Assembly (NCBI GenBank): GCA_910587625.1
Contig: CAJUMW010000010.1
Coordinates: forward strand, 12,795-76,794
Direction: 5' to 3'
DNA: 64,000 nucleotides
From: an uncultured Christensenellaceae bacterium
Lineage (GTDB): Bacteria > Bacillota > Clostridia > Christensenellales > Borkfalkiaceae
Shown here: piece by piece, positions 1 to 9,105 of the stretch
Position numbering within the stretch: position 1 is the stretch's first letter
Layout: each line of letters begins with the position of its first letter
Notes under the pieces: generated by a model
Told to the model about the DNA's origin: nothing
The model's input: the letters and a program-made list of their open reading frames with translations, nothing else
The model's database searches: none
Program-made: the position numbers and the translations under genes

Positions 1-1841
1 AGTTTATAGTACCTACCCCTGTTTTCAATAAGCTTTGCGTGCGTGCCCTGCTCGACTATTTCTCCGTTGGACAGCACTATTATATTATCGGCGCCGCATA
101 TCGTAGAAAGCCTATGCGCGACGATGAGCATTGTGCCTATATTCTTCATCTTTTCCAGCGAGTCTTGAATTAGCAGTTCGGTTTCGGTGTCGATATTTGC
201 CGTAGCTTCGTCTAAAATCATCACCGACGGCCTGTGAATTACCGTCCGCGCGAACGATAGCAGCTGCCGCTGTCCGGCAGAAAAATTGTTGCCGCGCTCG
301 CGCACGGGCTCGTCGAACTTATTTGCAAGTTTTTCTATAAACGGAGTTGCGTTTACATAGTCGCACGCGCGGCGTATTTCCTCGTCCGAATAGTCGTTAT
401 ACAACGCTATATTGCTGCGTACCGTGCCCGAAAAAAGAAACACGTCCTGCAACATTTGCCCGAAGTGTCGACGCAGCGAAGCTATCTTGATTTTAGTTAT
501 ATCGATGCCGTCTACAAGTATTTGCCCCCGACATATGTCGTAGTTTCGGCACAACAGCGACAAAATTGTAGTCTTGCCCGAACCCGTGGAGCCGACAAAC
601 GCCACCGTCTTTCCTGCCTCTACTTTAAAGGAAACCCCCTTTAAAACCCACTCGTTTTCGACATAGCAAAACCATACGTCCCTAAACTCGATATCCCCCT
701 TTATTTTATCGAGCTCCATTGCCCCCTCCGTATCCGCAACGTCGGGCTCAATATCTAAAACAGTAAATATTTTTTCAGCCGACGCAAACGCCGATTGCAG
801 CCAATTAAACTGTTCGGCAAGGCTTTGAATGGGGTTGAAGAACTTTGAAACATACATATAAAAAGTTACTATAATTTCGCTTGTAAGCGTTTGACCGAGG
901 AAGGAAACGTTGTCTATATACCCCTTGCCGCCGAGATACAAAAGGCACAGCACCGACGAAATATACAGCATATATACGACGGGACGGAAAATACCGAACA
1001 CAAAAATTTCACGCTGTTTTGCCGAAGCAAGCGACTTGTTTTTTGCCGAAAACTCCCGCATTTTTGCGTCCTCGCGGTTGAACGCCTGTGTAATTTTCAT
1101 TCCCGACAGATTTTCCGACAAAAATGTATTAATATCGGTAGTGCCGTCCTTGACCTTTCTGTACGCCCTACGCGAAAACTTTCGGAAAATTACGGTAAAC
1201 AGCACGATAAACGGCACAAAACACAGCACCATAAGCGTAAGCTCGTAGTTTAGGCAAAGCATTGCGACAAGCACGCCGAATATGACGAACAGGTTTTTGA
1301 TAAGCGACACCAAAATATTTGTAAACATCATAGAAATGGCGTTGGTATCGTTAGTCACGCGCGTTACAAGCTTGCCCACGGGTATGGAGTTTAGCTGGGC
1401 GTGCGACAGGCTTTCGATATGCGTAAACACGTCCTCGCGCAGCTTTGAAAGAATGCGCTGCCCCGTGCGCTGCAAAACTATTGCCTGAACGTATGTCGAA
1501 ACAAGCGAAACAACCAAAATAGCCGCATAAACGCCGACAACTATATACAGTTCGCTAAGCTCGAACGCGAGTTTTACAATGCCCTCGATATAGCCTATCA
1601 AAAGGGGGGAAATTATGTCGTAAGAAATTGAAAGCAACATTAAAACGCCGACGAAAACAAAGCTTTTCCAAAATGGCTTGGCGTACTTTAAAAGCCGCTT
1701 TACTATTTCTCCGTCCTTCATCGCGCGGTCGAAGCCCAACGCCTCTTTTTTGTTTTTTATAAGCGCGTAAGCCGTAACGAACAAAACAGACAAAACCCCG
1801 ACTATCGCGCCGACTACTATAAGGGGAAAATAATCACGCAT
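1..1841 (-). CDS. ABC exporter, permease-ATPase half-transporter, canonical subunit (3' end off the window)
   Basis: Half of a type IV ABC exporter: an N-terminal membrane domain with about six helices, then a nucleotide-binding domain. In the conceptual translation I see Walker A GSTGSGKTT, an ABC signature read as FSAGQRQ (second glycine replaced by alanine), Walker B MILDEATA with the catalytic Glu, and the H-loop AHR. Translation is still open at base 1, but the H-loop and C-terminal helix are already passed, so probably only a few residues are missing. ATG 1841 overlaps the stop of the upstream ABC gene by 8 bases, which suggests translational coupling and a heterodimer. The substrate cannot be read from sequence; drugs or lipids are typical for the BmrCD/LmrCD type. 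Confidence 0.93.
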   Translation of the reverse strand, partial: MRDYFPLIVVGAIVGVLSVLFVTAYALIKNKKEALGFDRAMKDGEIVKRLLKYAKPFWKSFVFVGVLMLLSISYDIISPLLIGYIEGIVKLAFELSELYIVVGVYAAILVVSLVSTYVQAIVLQRTGQRILSKLREDVFTHIESLSHAQLNSIPVGKLVTRVTNDTNAISMMFTNILVSLIKNLFVIFGVLVAMLCLNYELTLMVLCFVPFIVLFTVIFRKFSRRAYRKVKDGTTDINTFLSENLSGMKITQAFNREDAKMREFSAKNKSLASAKQREIFVFGIFRPVVYMLYISSVLCLLYLGGKGYIDNVSFLGQTLTSEIIVTFYMYVSKFFNPIQSLAEQFNWLQSAFASAEKIFTVLDIEPDVADTEGAMELDKIKGDIEFRDVWFCYVENEWVLKGVSFKVEAGKTVAFVGSTGSGKTTILSLLCRNYDICRGQILVDGIDITKIKIASLRRHFGQMLQDVFLFSGTVRSNIALYNDYSDEEIRRACDYVNATPFIEKLANKFDEPVRERGNNFSAGQRQLLSFARTVIHRPSVMILDEATANIDTETELLIQDSLEKMKNIGTMLIVAHRLSTICGADNIIVLSNGEIVEQGTHAKLIENRGRYYK

Positions 1842-3612
1842 CGCCGCCCCTCCCCTCGTCCTCGATTCTTTGCAAATCGACCGTTTTTTTGTATTCGGGA
1901 CAGTTTTTATACAAGTTTTCGTGCGTGTCGCAGCCCAAAACTCTGCCTTCGTCGATAAAAATAATTTTATCGAGATTTTCGACCGTAGAAATGCGGTGCG
2001 CAATAAGAATTGTCGTTAACCCCTCGCGCTCGGTCTTTAAATTTTGTAAAATATTGCGCTCGGTCTTTGTGTCAACTGCCGAAACCGAGTCGTCGAGAAT
2101 TAGTATCTTCGATTTTTTCATCAGCGCACGGGCAATGGATATGCGCTGCTTTTGTCCGCCCGAAACGGTAACTCCGCGCTCCCCGAGCATAGTTTGATAT
2201 CCGTCTTTAAACTGCGCTATGTTGTCGTGGACGTCGGCAAGCCGTGCAGCCGCCTCCGCCTCTTCCCTCAACCCCTCACCCGAGAAACATATATTGTTTA
2301 ATATGGTGTCGCTGAAAAGAAAATTGTCCTGCGGAACGTATGCGGTAGCCTCGCGCACGTCGCGTATGGGTATTTTGTTTACGTCGTAACCGTCTATAAA
2401 CAGTGTGCCGTCCGGCACATTATAAGTCCTTAAAATCAAATCGACAATAGTTGTCTTGCCCGAACCGGCTCTGCCTACAAGTCCTACGCTTTGACCGCGC
2501 TCTATGACGAACGACACGTTTTCAAGCGCGTTATACGCCGCCGCAGGATAGCGAAAGGTTAAATTTTTAAACTCTATTTTACCCGAAAGCTCACCCACAG
2601 AAGTAACGTCCGCCCCGTCCGCAACGTCCTGCTTCGCGTCGAGAAGTTCGCTTATACGGTTTAAAGAGGCCCTGCCGCGCGACGTCATTTCAATAAGCTG
2701 CGACACAGCCATCACCGGCCAGACGAGGGTTGTGAAATATCCTATGAACTCGACAAGCTCGCCGGCGTCGAACGCGCCCTCGAAAACGAGATAGCCGCCA
2801 AATCCCAAAATTATGCAGATTACCGACTCGACCAATAGCGTTACCGCAACCGTCAATAGAGTGGAAAGCTTGGTATATTCTACGTTGACGTCCTCGTTGC
2901 GCTTGTTGAGCGCGCGGAAAGCGAGTAGTTCTTTAAACTCCTTTACAAAAGCCTTTATAACGGAAATTCCCGAAAAGCTTTCCTGCGAAAAGTCGGACAA
3001 ATGGGAAAACGCAGCCTGCCGCGACTCCCACTTTTTAATCATATACTTGCCGATAACAATTCCGCCGAATAGCAGCAGCGCCATGGGAATAAGCGAAAGC
3101 AGAGTAAGCCTGAAATCCATTTTCCACATTTTAAACAGCGTCATTCCGCCGAGAACCGCCGCATCCATAAGGGATAAAATGCCCATACCGAAGCAGTCCT
3201 GCACCGTTTCGAGGTCGTTGGTGAACAACGACATTAAATTGCCGACTTTATTTACCTGATAGTATTGCCGGGACAGATTTTTGCAACGGTCGAACATTTT
3301 TTCGCGTATGTCGGTTTCGACTTTGATTGCCGAACCGAAAAAACAAATGCGCCACAAAAACCGCCCGAAAACCATAACCAAAATAATTATAATAAGCGGC
3401 AGGCATATGCGCATAAGCAAAAAATCCATATCGAACGCAAACACTTCTCCGCCCGTTTCCACCTCTCCGGAATTCATTCCGTTTACTACCATTCTGTAAA
3501 GCTCGGGAATTATAAGCTGAAAATAGTCTATGACGACAAGCGCAACAATGCCGATTAAAAGCATCCAGCCGTATTTGAAATAATATCTGTTTATATGTTT
3601 TCCGAACAGCAT
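1834..3612 (-). CDS. ABC exporter, permease-ATPase half-transporter, degenerate-site subunit
   Basis: A 592-residue ABC half-exporter. The membrane domain fills roughly residues 1-320. The ATPase domain has Walker A GRAGSGKTT, signature VSGGQKQR, Walker B ILILDDSVSAVD and H-loop AHR. The residue after the Walker B aspartate is Asp rather than the catalytic Glu, the hallmark of the degenerate nucleotide site in heterodimeric exporters such as BmrC, LmrC and TM287. Its partner at 1-1841 has the normal Glu but a changed signature, which is the expected complement. The start ATG at 3612 has an AAAGGAG site just upstream and a strong vegetative promoter at 3642-3670. Confidence 0.94.
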   Translation of the reverse strand: MLFGKHINRYYFKYGWMLLIGIVALVVIDYFQLIIPELYRMVVNGMNSGEVETGGEVFAFDMDFLLMRICLPLIIIILVMVFGRFLWRICFFGSAIKVETDIREKMFDRCKNLSRQYYQVNKVGNLMSLFTNDLETVQDCFGMGILSLMDAAVLGGMTLFKMWKMDFRLTLLSLIPMALLLFGGIVIGKYMIKKWESRQAAFSHLSDFSQESFSGISVIKAFVKEFKELLAFRALNKRNEDVNVEYTKLSTLLTVAVTLLVESVICIILGFGGYLVFEGAFDAGELVEFIGYFTTLVWPVMAVSQLIEMTSRGRASLNRISELLDAKQDVADGADVTSVGELSGKIEFKNLTFRYPAAAYNALENVSFVIERGQSVGLVGRAGSGKTTIVDLILRTYNVPDGTLFIDGYDVNKIPIRDVREATAYVPQDNFLFSDTILNNICFSGEGLREEAEAAARLADVHDNIAQFKDGYQTMLGERGVTVSGGQKQRISIARALMKKSKILILDDSVSAVDTKTERNILQNLKTEREGLTTILIAHRISTVENLDKIIFIDEGRVLGCDTHENLYKNCPEYKKTVDLQRIEDEGRGGDA

Positions 3613-3641
3613 GCGCTTCTCCTTTAAACAGTCTGGCTTTT

Positions 3642-3670
3642 ATTCTATAACAATCTTGCCGTTTTGTCAA
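3642..3670 (-). promoter_or_regulatory. Sigma-A promoter of the ABC exporter operon
   Basis: On the minus strand, TTGACA (3670-3665), a 17-base spacer, then TAGAAT (3647-3642), about 30 bases before the ATG at 3612. The -35 lies inside an inverted repeat. Confidence 0.75.
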
Positions 3671-3685
3671 TTTTCGTTGACAAAA
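3662..3685. promoter_or_regulatory. Perfect inverted repeat, candidate operator
   Basis: Nine-base arms TTTTGTCAA and TTGACAAAA flank a 6-base centre. The left arm contains the -35 of the ABC operon, so a dimeric repressor bound here would block it. No regulator gene is adjacent. The repeat could instead form a weak hairpin in the leader of the rightward gene at 3697. Confidence 0.4.
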
Positions 3686-3696
3686 GCAGGGGGCAA

Positions 3697-4644
3697 ATGT
3701 TAAATTTATTGAGAAATTACAAACGAGAATATAAAATGTTACAACACGGTCTTAAAAACTACTTTAAAAGTCTGAAATACTTTTTTACGCCGCTCGGTAC
3801 AATGTTCCTCGGTATGATGATAGGCTTTTCTATTCTGTTCCCGGGAATTGTTGCGGCAATTTCACAGCTTTCCGACGGTATCGTCGAGCTATCAAGCAAC
3901 GTCAATCTCGACTTCAATCTGCTGTGGGAAAAAATTTGGGAAGCCGTGCGCTCGCTCGATTGGAAACGGCCTATGCAGGCTTTGCAAACTCTGCTTTCCG
4001 CAGAATGGCTGAACGAAATGCTTACGCAAATTTTAAACACTATTCTCGGTACGGACTTTGAAACGTTCAAGGCGCAAATCACGCTGCTTGTAACCGTGTT
4101 TACGGAGCAAATTGCAGCAAGCATTGTAATGTTTTTTGTGTTCTGGATACTTGGTTTTTGGGCGGGACTTGCCATTGTAAAGTATTTTATACGCAGAACC
4201 ATAGCCAGGCGCTCGGCATGGAAAATTGTTCTTGCATACTTTATAAACTCTTTCGTTTCAACCGGCTGCATAGTTTTAATGTTATTTGTATTCGCGCTTT
4301 GGAGAGAGAGCATTTTTATTTCGCTTACCTTAATATTTTTATTTGGCGGTGCGCTATCTCTTTTGCAGGCATACCTGTTGCACGGCTATAAAATAATCAG
4401 ATTTAAAGATATAGTCAACTTTAAAAATATCGGCTTGCATATGCTTTCGAGCCTGATTATATTTTTAATTTCCATTGCCTTTACCCTTATTGCAGTGCTT
4501 ATAAACAACCTGATGGGACTGTTTGTCGGGCTTGCGCTGATTGTTATTGCGCTTATAGTTATCGACCTCAACGCCGAGTCTTACGTTTTGGGCGTTGCGC
4601 GCAATACTCCCGTGATGCAAATAAAGCATGATGAAGCGGCTTAA
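3697..4644 (+). CDS. Polytopic membrane protein of unknown function
   Basis: A 315-residue protein not recognised as a named family. After a basic N-terminus there is a hydrophobic segment (LGTMFLGMMIGFSILFPGIV), an amphipathic stretch of about 100 residues with several Trp and Leu, then a series of hydrophobic helices (for example MFFVFWILGFWAGLAIV) to near the C-terminus, suggesting about six membrane spans. The start is ATG 3697 because GCAGGGGGC lies directly upstream; an upstream TTG at 3664 lacks a ribosome site. It is divergent from the ABC exporter and may share its control region. A possible weak promoter is TTTAAA-N17-TATAAC before 3660. Confidence 0.75.
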   Translation: MLNLLRNYKREYKMLQHGLKNYFKSLKYFFTPLGTMFLGMMIGFSILFPGIVAAISQLSDGIVELSSNVNLDFNLLWEKIWEAVRSLDWKRPMQALQTLLSAEWLNEMLTQILNTILGTDFETFKAQITLLVTVFTEQIAASIVMFFVFWILGFWAGLAIVKYFIRRTIARRSAWKIVLAYFINSFVSTGCIVLMLFVFALWRESIFISLTLIFLFGGALSLLQAYLLHGYKIIRFKDIVNFKNIGLHMLSSLIIFLISIAFTLIAVLINNLMGLFVGLALIVIALIVIDLNAESYVLGVARNTPVMQIKHDEAA

Positions 4645-4647
4645 AAC

Positions 4648-4687
4648 CAAACCTCGGACGGCGGAAATTCCGCCGTCCGAGGTTTTT
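4648..4687. terminator. Bidirectional intrinsic terminator
   Basis: A GC-rich stem (ACCTCGGACGGCGGA with its complement) and a 3-base loop followed by T5. It sits between the convergent membrane-protein and flavodiiron genes. Confidence 0.9.
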
Positions 4688-4690
4688 AAA

Positions 4691-5848
4691 TTATTTGCTC
4701 AATTCATACGCAAGCCGCTCGAGCTGCGCCGTGCTTTCGGCATTCAGCGCCGAGCGTATTTTTACGCCGTTTTCGCAGTATTCAAGGTTTTTACAGCCTT
4801 CAAGCCGCTTTTGCATATTGCGAGCAGCAACGGGCGCCCAACTGCCGTTTTCTATCAGACCTATTCTTCTGTTTTGAAAATTGCGTTCCTTCAACCTGTC
4901 TATAAACTCGCGCATCGCAGGGAAAACGTCTCCGTTATAAGTCGTAGTTGCAAGCACTGTATTTTTGAACTTGAACGCCTGCGCAACGCATTCCGCCCAA
5001 TCGCAACGGGCAAGGTCGCACAGCTCGACTTCGCAAACATTTTTCTCCTTCAACATGAGCGCAAGAGTTTTTGCCGCGCTTGCCGTATGACCGTAAATAG
5101 AGGTATAGGCAATTAATACGCCATTGGTTTCGGGCTCGTATTTAGACCACTTTTCGTACTTGTCAAAATAAAAATCAACGTTTTCCGTCAAAAAAGGCCC
5201 GTGCAGCGGAAAAATTTTTTTAATTTCAAGGCAGGACAGCTTTTTAAAAAGGATTTGCACCTGCGCGCCGAACTTGCCCACAATTCCGTAATAGTATCTT
5301 CTTGCCTCGCTCTCCCACTGCTTGCCGCAGACCCGTGCCCCGAACTTGCCGAATGCGTCCGCCGAAAATAAAGCCTTGTCAACACTGTCGTAAGCTACCA
5401 TAACCTCGGGCCAATGAACCATAGGCGCAAAGATAAAATTAAGCTTTCTTCCGCCCAAATCAAGACTTTGCCCGTCCTGAACCTCTAAAAAGTTAAAGCT
5501 AAAATCTTCCCCGAAAAATTCCTTTATCATGACGAGGGTTTTGGCGTTACCGACGATTTGCGCGTCGGGATAAGCCTTTATAAAGCTTAAAATATTTGCC
5601 GAATGGTCGGGCTCCATATGCAAAATTACGAGGTAGTCGGGCTTTCTTTCCCCCAAAACGCTATGAATATTATTAAGCCACTCGTCACGAAAATTTGCGT
5701 CGACCGAGTCCATTATTGCAATTTTTTTATCGCAAACAAGATAGGAATTATAGGAAATCCCCTCCGGAACGCTATACATTCCCTCGAATAAGTCTATATT
5801 TTTATCGAATACGCCGACCGAATAGACGCCGCTTAAAATCTGTTCCAT
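4691..5848 (-). CDS. fprA: Flavodiiron protein (A-type flavoprotein), O2/NO reductase
   Basis: A 385-residue protein with the two-domain flavodiiron layout. The N-terminal metallo-beta-lactamase-like domain carries the diiron motif HMEPDH, followed by HWPE and HGPF histidines. The C-terminal flavodoxin domain begins near residue 245 with IAYTSIYGHTASAA, the FMN phosphate loop. The family reduces O2 to water or NO to N2O in the cytoplasm of anaerobes, with electrons from rubredoxin or NADH-linked partners; no rubredoxin is fused or adjacent. The start has AGAGGG about 8 bases upstream. It lies 12 bases after the MATE gene and is probably co-transcribed with it. Confidence 0.95.
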   Translation of the reverse strand: MEQILSGVYSVGVFDKNIDLFEGMYSVPEGISYNSYLVCDKKIAIMDSVDANFRDEWLNNIHSVLGERKPDYLVILHMEPDHSANILSFIKAYPDAQIVGNAKTLVMIKEFFGEDFSFNFLEVQDGQSLDLGGRKLNFIFAPMVHWPEVMVAYDSVDKALFSADAFGKFGARVCGKQWESEARRYYYGIVGKFGAQVQILFKKLSCLEIKKIFPLHGPFLTENVDFYFDKYEKWSKYEPETNGVLIAYTSIYGHTASAAKTLALMLKEKNVCEVELCDLARCDWAECVAQAFKFKNTVLATTTYNGDVFPAMREFIDRLKERNFQNRRIGLIENGSWAPVAARNMQKRLEGCKNLEYCENGVKIRSALNAESTAQLERLAYELSK

Positions 5849-5860
5849 AATATAATCCCT

Positions 5861-7285
5861 CTATTTATTTTCAATTTTTTGAGAATTTATTCTCTCTTTT
5901 ACCAGCTCTTCGCGCCGCTTGAATACCTTGGGAAAGGTAATGAAAATAACTACGGTAGTTATTATTCCGGCAACAAAATCCGCAATGCCCTCTGATAAAT
6001 ACACGCCCTTAAAGCCCATAAAGTGAGTGAGACAAAAACACAGCGGAATAAGTATTATAACTTTTCTCATAACCGCAAGTAACAGCGCGGATTTTGCCTG
6101 CCCCAGAGCAACGTTGATGTTCTGCAACGTCATTTGCACGAAAAACATTATAGAGCCCATTAAAAACAGCGGCGTATAAGCTTGTACTATTTCTTTTACG
6201 CTGTCGCTTGCGGAGAACATATAGGCGTACATCTGCGGCAGAGCAAGCGAAACCGACCAAATAGCCAATGCAAATATAAAAGCAATAACCGTGACGTATT
6301 TTATGCCCGTTTTAAGCCTTTGGGCGTTACCCTTGCCGTAATTATAACTGACAAATGGCTGCATTCCGTAGCCCAACCCGTTCAGCGGCAGGGATATCAG
6401 TTGCAGCGCGCTGAGCATTATGGTCAACGCCGCGGTATAATCCTTATCCCCACCCGTCGAAAGATTTAAATTTATGTTGAAAACAATTTGTATGGCGCAT
6501 TCCGTCAGGGTCATAACAAATGGCGTTACGCCGAGCGATAATATGCTTAAAATTCTTTTCCACTGCGGCTTCATATCTCGTAAACGAAATTTAAATATGC
6601 TCTTTTGGGAGAGGAAAAAAACTAAAATACACGCAAACGACAGGGCTTGCGAAAGCACCGTCGCAAGGCTGGCGCCGTTTACGCCCATATTCAAAGCAAA
6701 TATGAATATGGGGTCCAACCCGATGTTTGCGACCGCGCCGACTAAAACCGAGCACATAGCAATAAACGAAAATCCCTGCGCGGTAATAAAGGGATTGAGC
6801 CCCTGCGCCAGCATAACAAACACCGTGCCGAGCGAGTAGATACGCAAATACGAAGAGGCAAACCCGACCGCGCTTTCGGGACAGCCGAAAAGCACGACTA
6901 TCTGTCGGGAAAGAAAAAAGGTTATCAAGCTTATAATAACGCCCGTCGCGATAAGAAAGACAAACGAAGTATTGAAAATTTTGTTGGCTTCCTCGCAATC
7001 TTCCTCACCCAGCTTTATGCTTGCGCGAGGCGAGCCGCCCAACCCTATAAGATTTGAAAAGGATTGAATAATCAAAGTGATTGGCAGAACTATGCCGAGC
7101 GCCGCCAACGCGTCCATACCAGAGTCCCCGATTTTCGCAACGAACATTCTGTCGACGATGTTATATAAAAATGTTATCAACTGAGCGATTACGGCCGGCA
7201 CGGTAAGCTTGAAAACAAGCGGCAAAATTTTGCCGCTTTCCAACTGCGCGGTCGTATCTTGCTTTGCATTATTTTTGAACGACAT
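5861..7285 (-). CDS. MATE family efflux transporter
   Basis: A 474-residue protein with about 12 hydrophobic helices and MATE-type features: VPAVIAQLITFLYNIVDRMFV near the start, a repeated half after residue 240, and GLGYGMQPFVSYNYG, typical of the second half. The family exports cationic drugs or metabolites using a Na+ or H+ gradient. No Shine-Dalgarno sequence precedes ATG 7285. A weak promoter-like pair (TTAGGT-N17-TAAAAT) ends 8 bases upstream, so the transcript may be nearly leaderless. The downstream flavodiiron gene probably shares the transcript. Confidence 0.93.
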   Translation of the reverse strand: MSFKNNAKQDTTAQLESGKILPLVFKLTVPAVIAQLITFLYNIVDRMFVAKIGDSGMDALAALGIVLPITLIIQSFSNLIGLGGSPRASIKLGEEDCEEANKIFNTSFVFLIATGVIISLITFFLSRQIVVLFGCPESAVGFASSYLRIYSLGTVFVMLAQGLNPFITAQGFSFIAMCSVLVGAVANIGLDPIFIFALNMGVNGASLATVLSQALSFACILVFFLSQKSIFKFRLRDMKPQWKRILSILSLGVTPFVMTLTECAIQIVFNINLNLSTGGDKDYTAALTIMLSALQLISLPLNGLGYGMQPFVSYNYGKGNAQRLKTGIKYVTVIAFIFALAIWSVSLALPQMYAYMFSASDSVKEIVQAYTPLFLMGSIMFFVQMTLQNINVALGQAKSALLLAVMRKVIILIPLCFCLTHFMGFKGVYLSEGIADFVAGIITTVVIFITFPKVFKRREELVKERINSQKIENK

Positions 7286-7293
7286 ACGCTATA

Positions 7294-7322
7294 ATTTTAT
7301 AATTCCGTATTACAGAACCTAA
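7294..7322 (-). promoter_or_regulatory. Possible promoter placing the MATE transcript start at the ATG
   Basis: On the minus strand, TTAGGT (7322-7317), 17 bases, TAAAAT (7299-7294), then 8 bases to ATG 7285. The -35 is weak and overlaps the stop codon of the upstream lipoprotein gene. Confidence 0.35.
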
Positions 7323-8656
7323 GCATTAAGCTTTAATTCTATGGTAACTTCGCTGTGCGCGTTGGTTTCTATTTCCACGGCGCCGATAACTCTGCCTACA
7401 ACCTCGGCTGCGTTCGCGTCTTTATTGCCGTAATGGTTGGTTATTTGATCCGCGCAGATATTAGCGTTAGTTACGGTGTTGTTTCTAACATAAACAGCGC
7501 CTTCCGCCGCCGTTGCTGTACCTGCAATACCGCCTATGTCGCGGTACCCCTTAAGCGCGATATTTGCCACCGAGCAATTTTCGACTCCGCCCGAGCAAAG
7601 ATATCCGACAATGCCGCCGACCTTATCTCCGTTATCATACGCGCCCTCCGTTCCGTCGGGAACGCACACTATTTCCAGCCCGTCTACGTTACAGTCGCTT
7701 ATTTTGGTATAAGCGTAGCCGACGATACCGCCGGCATAATGCGCCGCGCTTATGCGTGCATTTTTAACGGTAATACCCGTAACCTGAGTTGAAGCCGTCT
7801 GTCCAAGCACTACGGCAACGCAAGAACCGCCGGTTATATCGGCGCCGTCAATTGTAAAGTTGCTTATAGCGGCTTTAATTTGCCACTGTTTTCCGAACAG
7901 ACCGACGTTGTCGCCGCTCGAAATTTTTAGATTTTTGATGACGTAATTTCTTCCGTCAAACGTTCCGTAAAAACCATTGATGGGCGTCCATTCCTCGTTA
8001 TCCAAGTCCAAATCAGCGTCCAGAGCAACCGTTTGATTAGTAAATTTTTCTCCGCCGTTGACCGTGTCGCGGAACAATTTAAACTGTTCGACGTTTGTAA
8101 TTATATACTCTGCGCAAGTTCCGCAGTAAAGCGTGCCTTTATCGTAATCGGCGTGCGTTGCAGATACGACCAAGTCCTGCGCGGTGAGTTCGTTGCCGTC
8201 GTTATCCAAATCTTTTTGGCAAGCAGTACAGTGCTTGTAAGCCCTTGTTCCGCTATTATGCTCGGTTGCCGCAACCTCTTCGATGTCAACGGTTTTATGC
8301 GCTGCGTGAACTATTTTATCCTCGGCGGTAAGTTCATTGCCGTCCTCGTCAAAATCCTTGTCGCACAGCGAACAGTGATTGTAGGCAACATTTCCGTCTG
8401 TCGTACAACCCGCATCGATCGCGTCGACGGAAGCAAGCGCATGCGCCTGCAAATCTATATCGATTTCCTCTCTCTCTTGCTTGCCGCAATCGGGATGCGT
8501 ACACGTTCTGACTCTGTAGCCTTTCTCTATGCAAGTAGCCGCTTTTTCGGTCTGCCATTCGCTGAACGAGCAAACATGTCCGCAGGCAGCAAAACAACTT
8601 GCGCACACAAAAATTAACGTCGAAACAAACAGCAGAGCTATCTTCTTTTTTATCAT
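7319..8656 (-). CDS. Surface lipoprotein with zinc-ribbon-like repeats and GLUG-like repeats
   Basis: A 445-residue predicted lipoprotein. The start is ATG 8656, preceded by GGGGAGA; an upstream in-frame ATG has no such site. The signal sequence ends in a lipobox-like CFAAC. Residues about 25-190 hold Cys-rich units (ATCIEKGYRVRTC..CG, then two near-copies of C..C.KD.D.DGNELTA.D), a pattern common in clostridial surface proteins. Residues about 195-445 contain beta-helix-like repeats including GGIVGYAYTKISDC and GGIVGYLCSGGVENC, resembling GLUG motifs of surface and IgA-protease-associated proteins. Binding or adhesion is likely; no catalytic domain is seen. Confidence 0.82.
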   Translation of the reverse strand: MIKKKIALLFVSTLIFVCASCFAACGHVCSFSEWQTEKAATCIEKGYRVRTCTHPDCGKQEREEIDIDLQAHALASVDAIDAGCTTDGNVAYNHCSLCDKDFDEDGNELTAEDKIVHAAHKTVDIEEVAATEHNSGTRAYKHCTACQKDLDNDGNELTAQDLVVSATHADYDKGTLYCGTCAEYIITNVEQFKLFRDTVNGGEKFTNQTVALDADLDLDNEEWTPINGFYGTFDGRNYVIKNLKISSGDNVGLFGKQWQIKAAISNFTIDGADITGGSCVAVVLGQTASTQVTGITVKNARISAAHYAGGIVGYAYTKISDCNVDGLEIVCVPDGTEGAYDNGDKVGGIVGYLCSGGVENCSVANIALKGYRDIGGIAGTATAAEGAVYVRNNTVTNANICADQITNHYGNKDANAAEVVGRVIGAVEIETNAHSEVTIELKLNA

Positions 8657-8785
8657 TATTATCTCCCCGTGAAACTTCAAATACTTTGTACTTAATATAT
8701 TATATTATTTTTAAAAAATAGTCAACAAAGCCGAAAGCGTTTTAAATGGTAAAAAAAAGTATTTATTGATTTTAAATTAAAAAAA

Positions 8786-8805
8786 CATAGACTTTGCGGT
8801 CTATG
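8786..8805 (-). terminator. Intrinsic terminator of tRNA-Arg
   Basis: On the minus strand, CATAGAC, a 6-base loop and GTCTATG, followed by T7. It lies just after the CCA end of the tRNA. Confidence 0.8.
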
Positions 8806-8813
8806 CTTCTTTG

Positions 8814-8890
8814 TGGTACACCCGACTGGAGTCGAACCAGCGACACATAGCGTCGGAGGCTATTGCTCTATCCAACTGAGCTACGGGTGC
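8814..8890 (-). tRNA. tRNA-Arg (anticodon CCG)
   Basis: A complete cloverleaf. The acceptor arm GCACCCG pairs with CGGGTGT, the D-arm GCTC with GAGC, and the anticodon stem ATAGC with GCTAT around loop CTCCGAC. The T-arm loop is TTCGACT and the 3' CCA is encoded. The anticodon CCG reads CGG. Confidence 0.95.
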
Positions 8891-8916
8891 ATATAATAAT
8901 AGTTGTAGTTATACTC

Positions 8917-9099
8917 CTATCGCGGAACAAACGCGTTGCGCACGGCGCAGTATTCATATCCCAGCGAGCTTAAACGGGAGCAGATATCTTTTAAAGATAC
9001 GTCCAAACTCTCGCAAAGACTGTCCAAAGAATAAAATTCGTCGCGAAGTTTTGTGTTTATTAAAGACAAAAGAATATAATCATCGTTGGGCAAATTCAT
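8917..9099 (-). CDS. DUF4250-like small protein
   Basis: A 60-residue protein matching the DUF4250 pattern as I recall it: an N-terminal MNLP, then LLSLINTKLRD, LDSLCESL and LGYEYC. The function is unknown; the family is widespread in Clostridia and Fusobacteria. The start is ATG 9099. It has no Shine-Dalgarno sequence, and a strong promoter (TTGCAA-N16-TATAAT) ends only 6 bases upstream, which predicts a leaderless mRNA. The gene is divergent from mnmA and shares the -35 hexamer with it. Confidence 0.8.
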   Translation of the reverse strand: MNLPNDDYILLSLINTKLRDEFYSLDSLCESLDVSLKDICSRLSSLGYEYCAVRNAFVPR

Positions 9100-9105
9100 A
9101 AATAA

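Noticed and set aside
8665..8680. Possible parS-like half site (CCGTGAAACT) near the lipoprotein start
   Set aside because: Only one half of the palindrome matches; the other half has too many mismatches.
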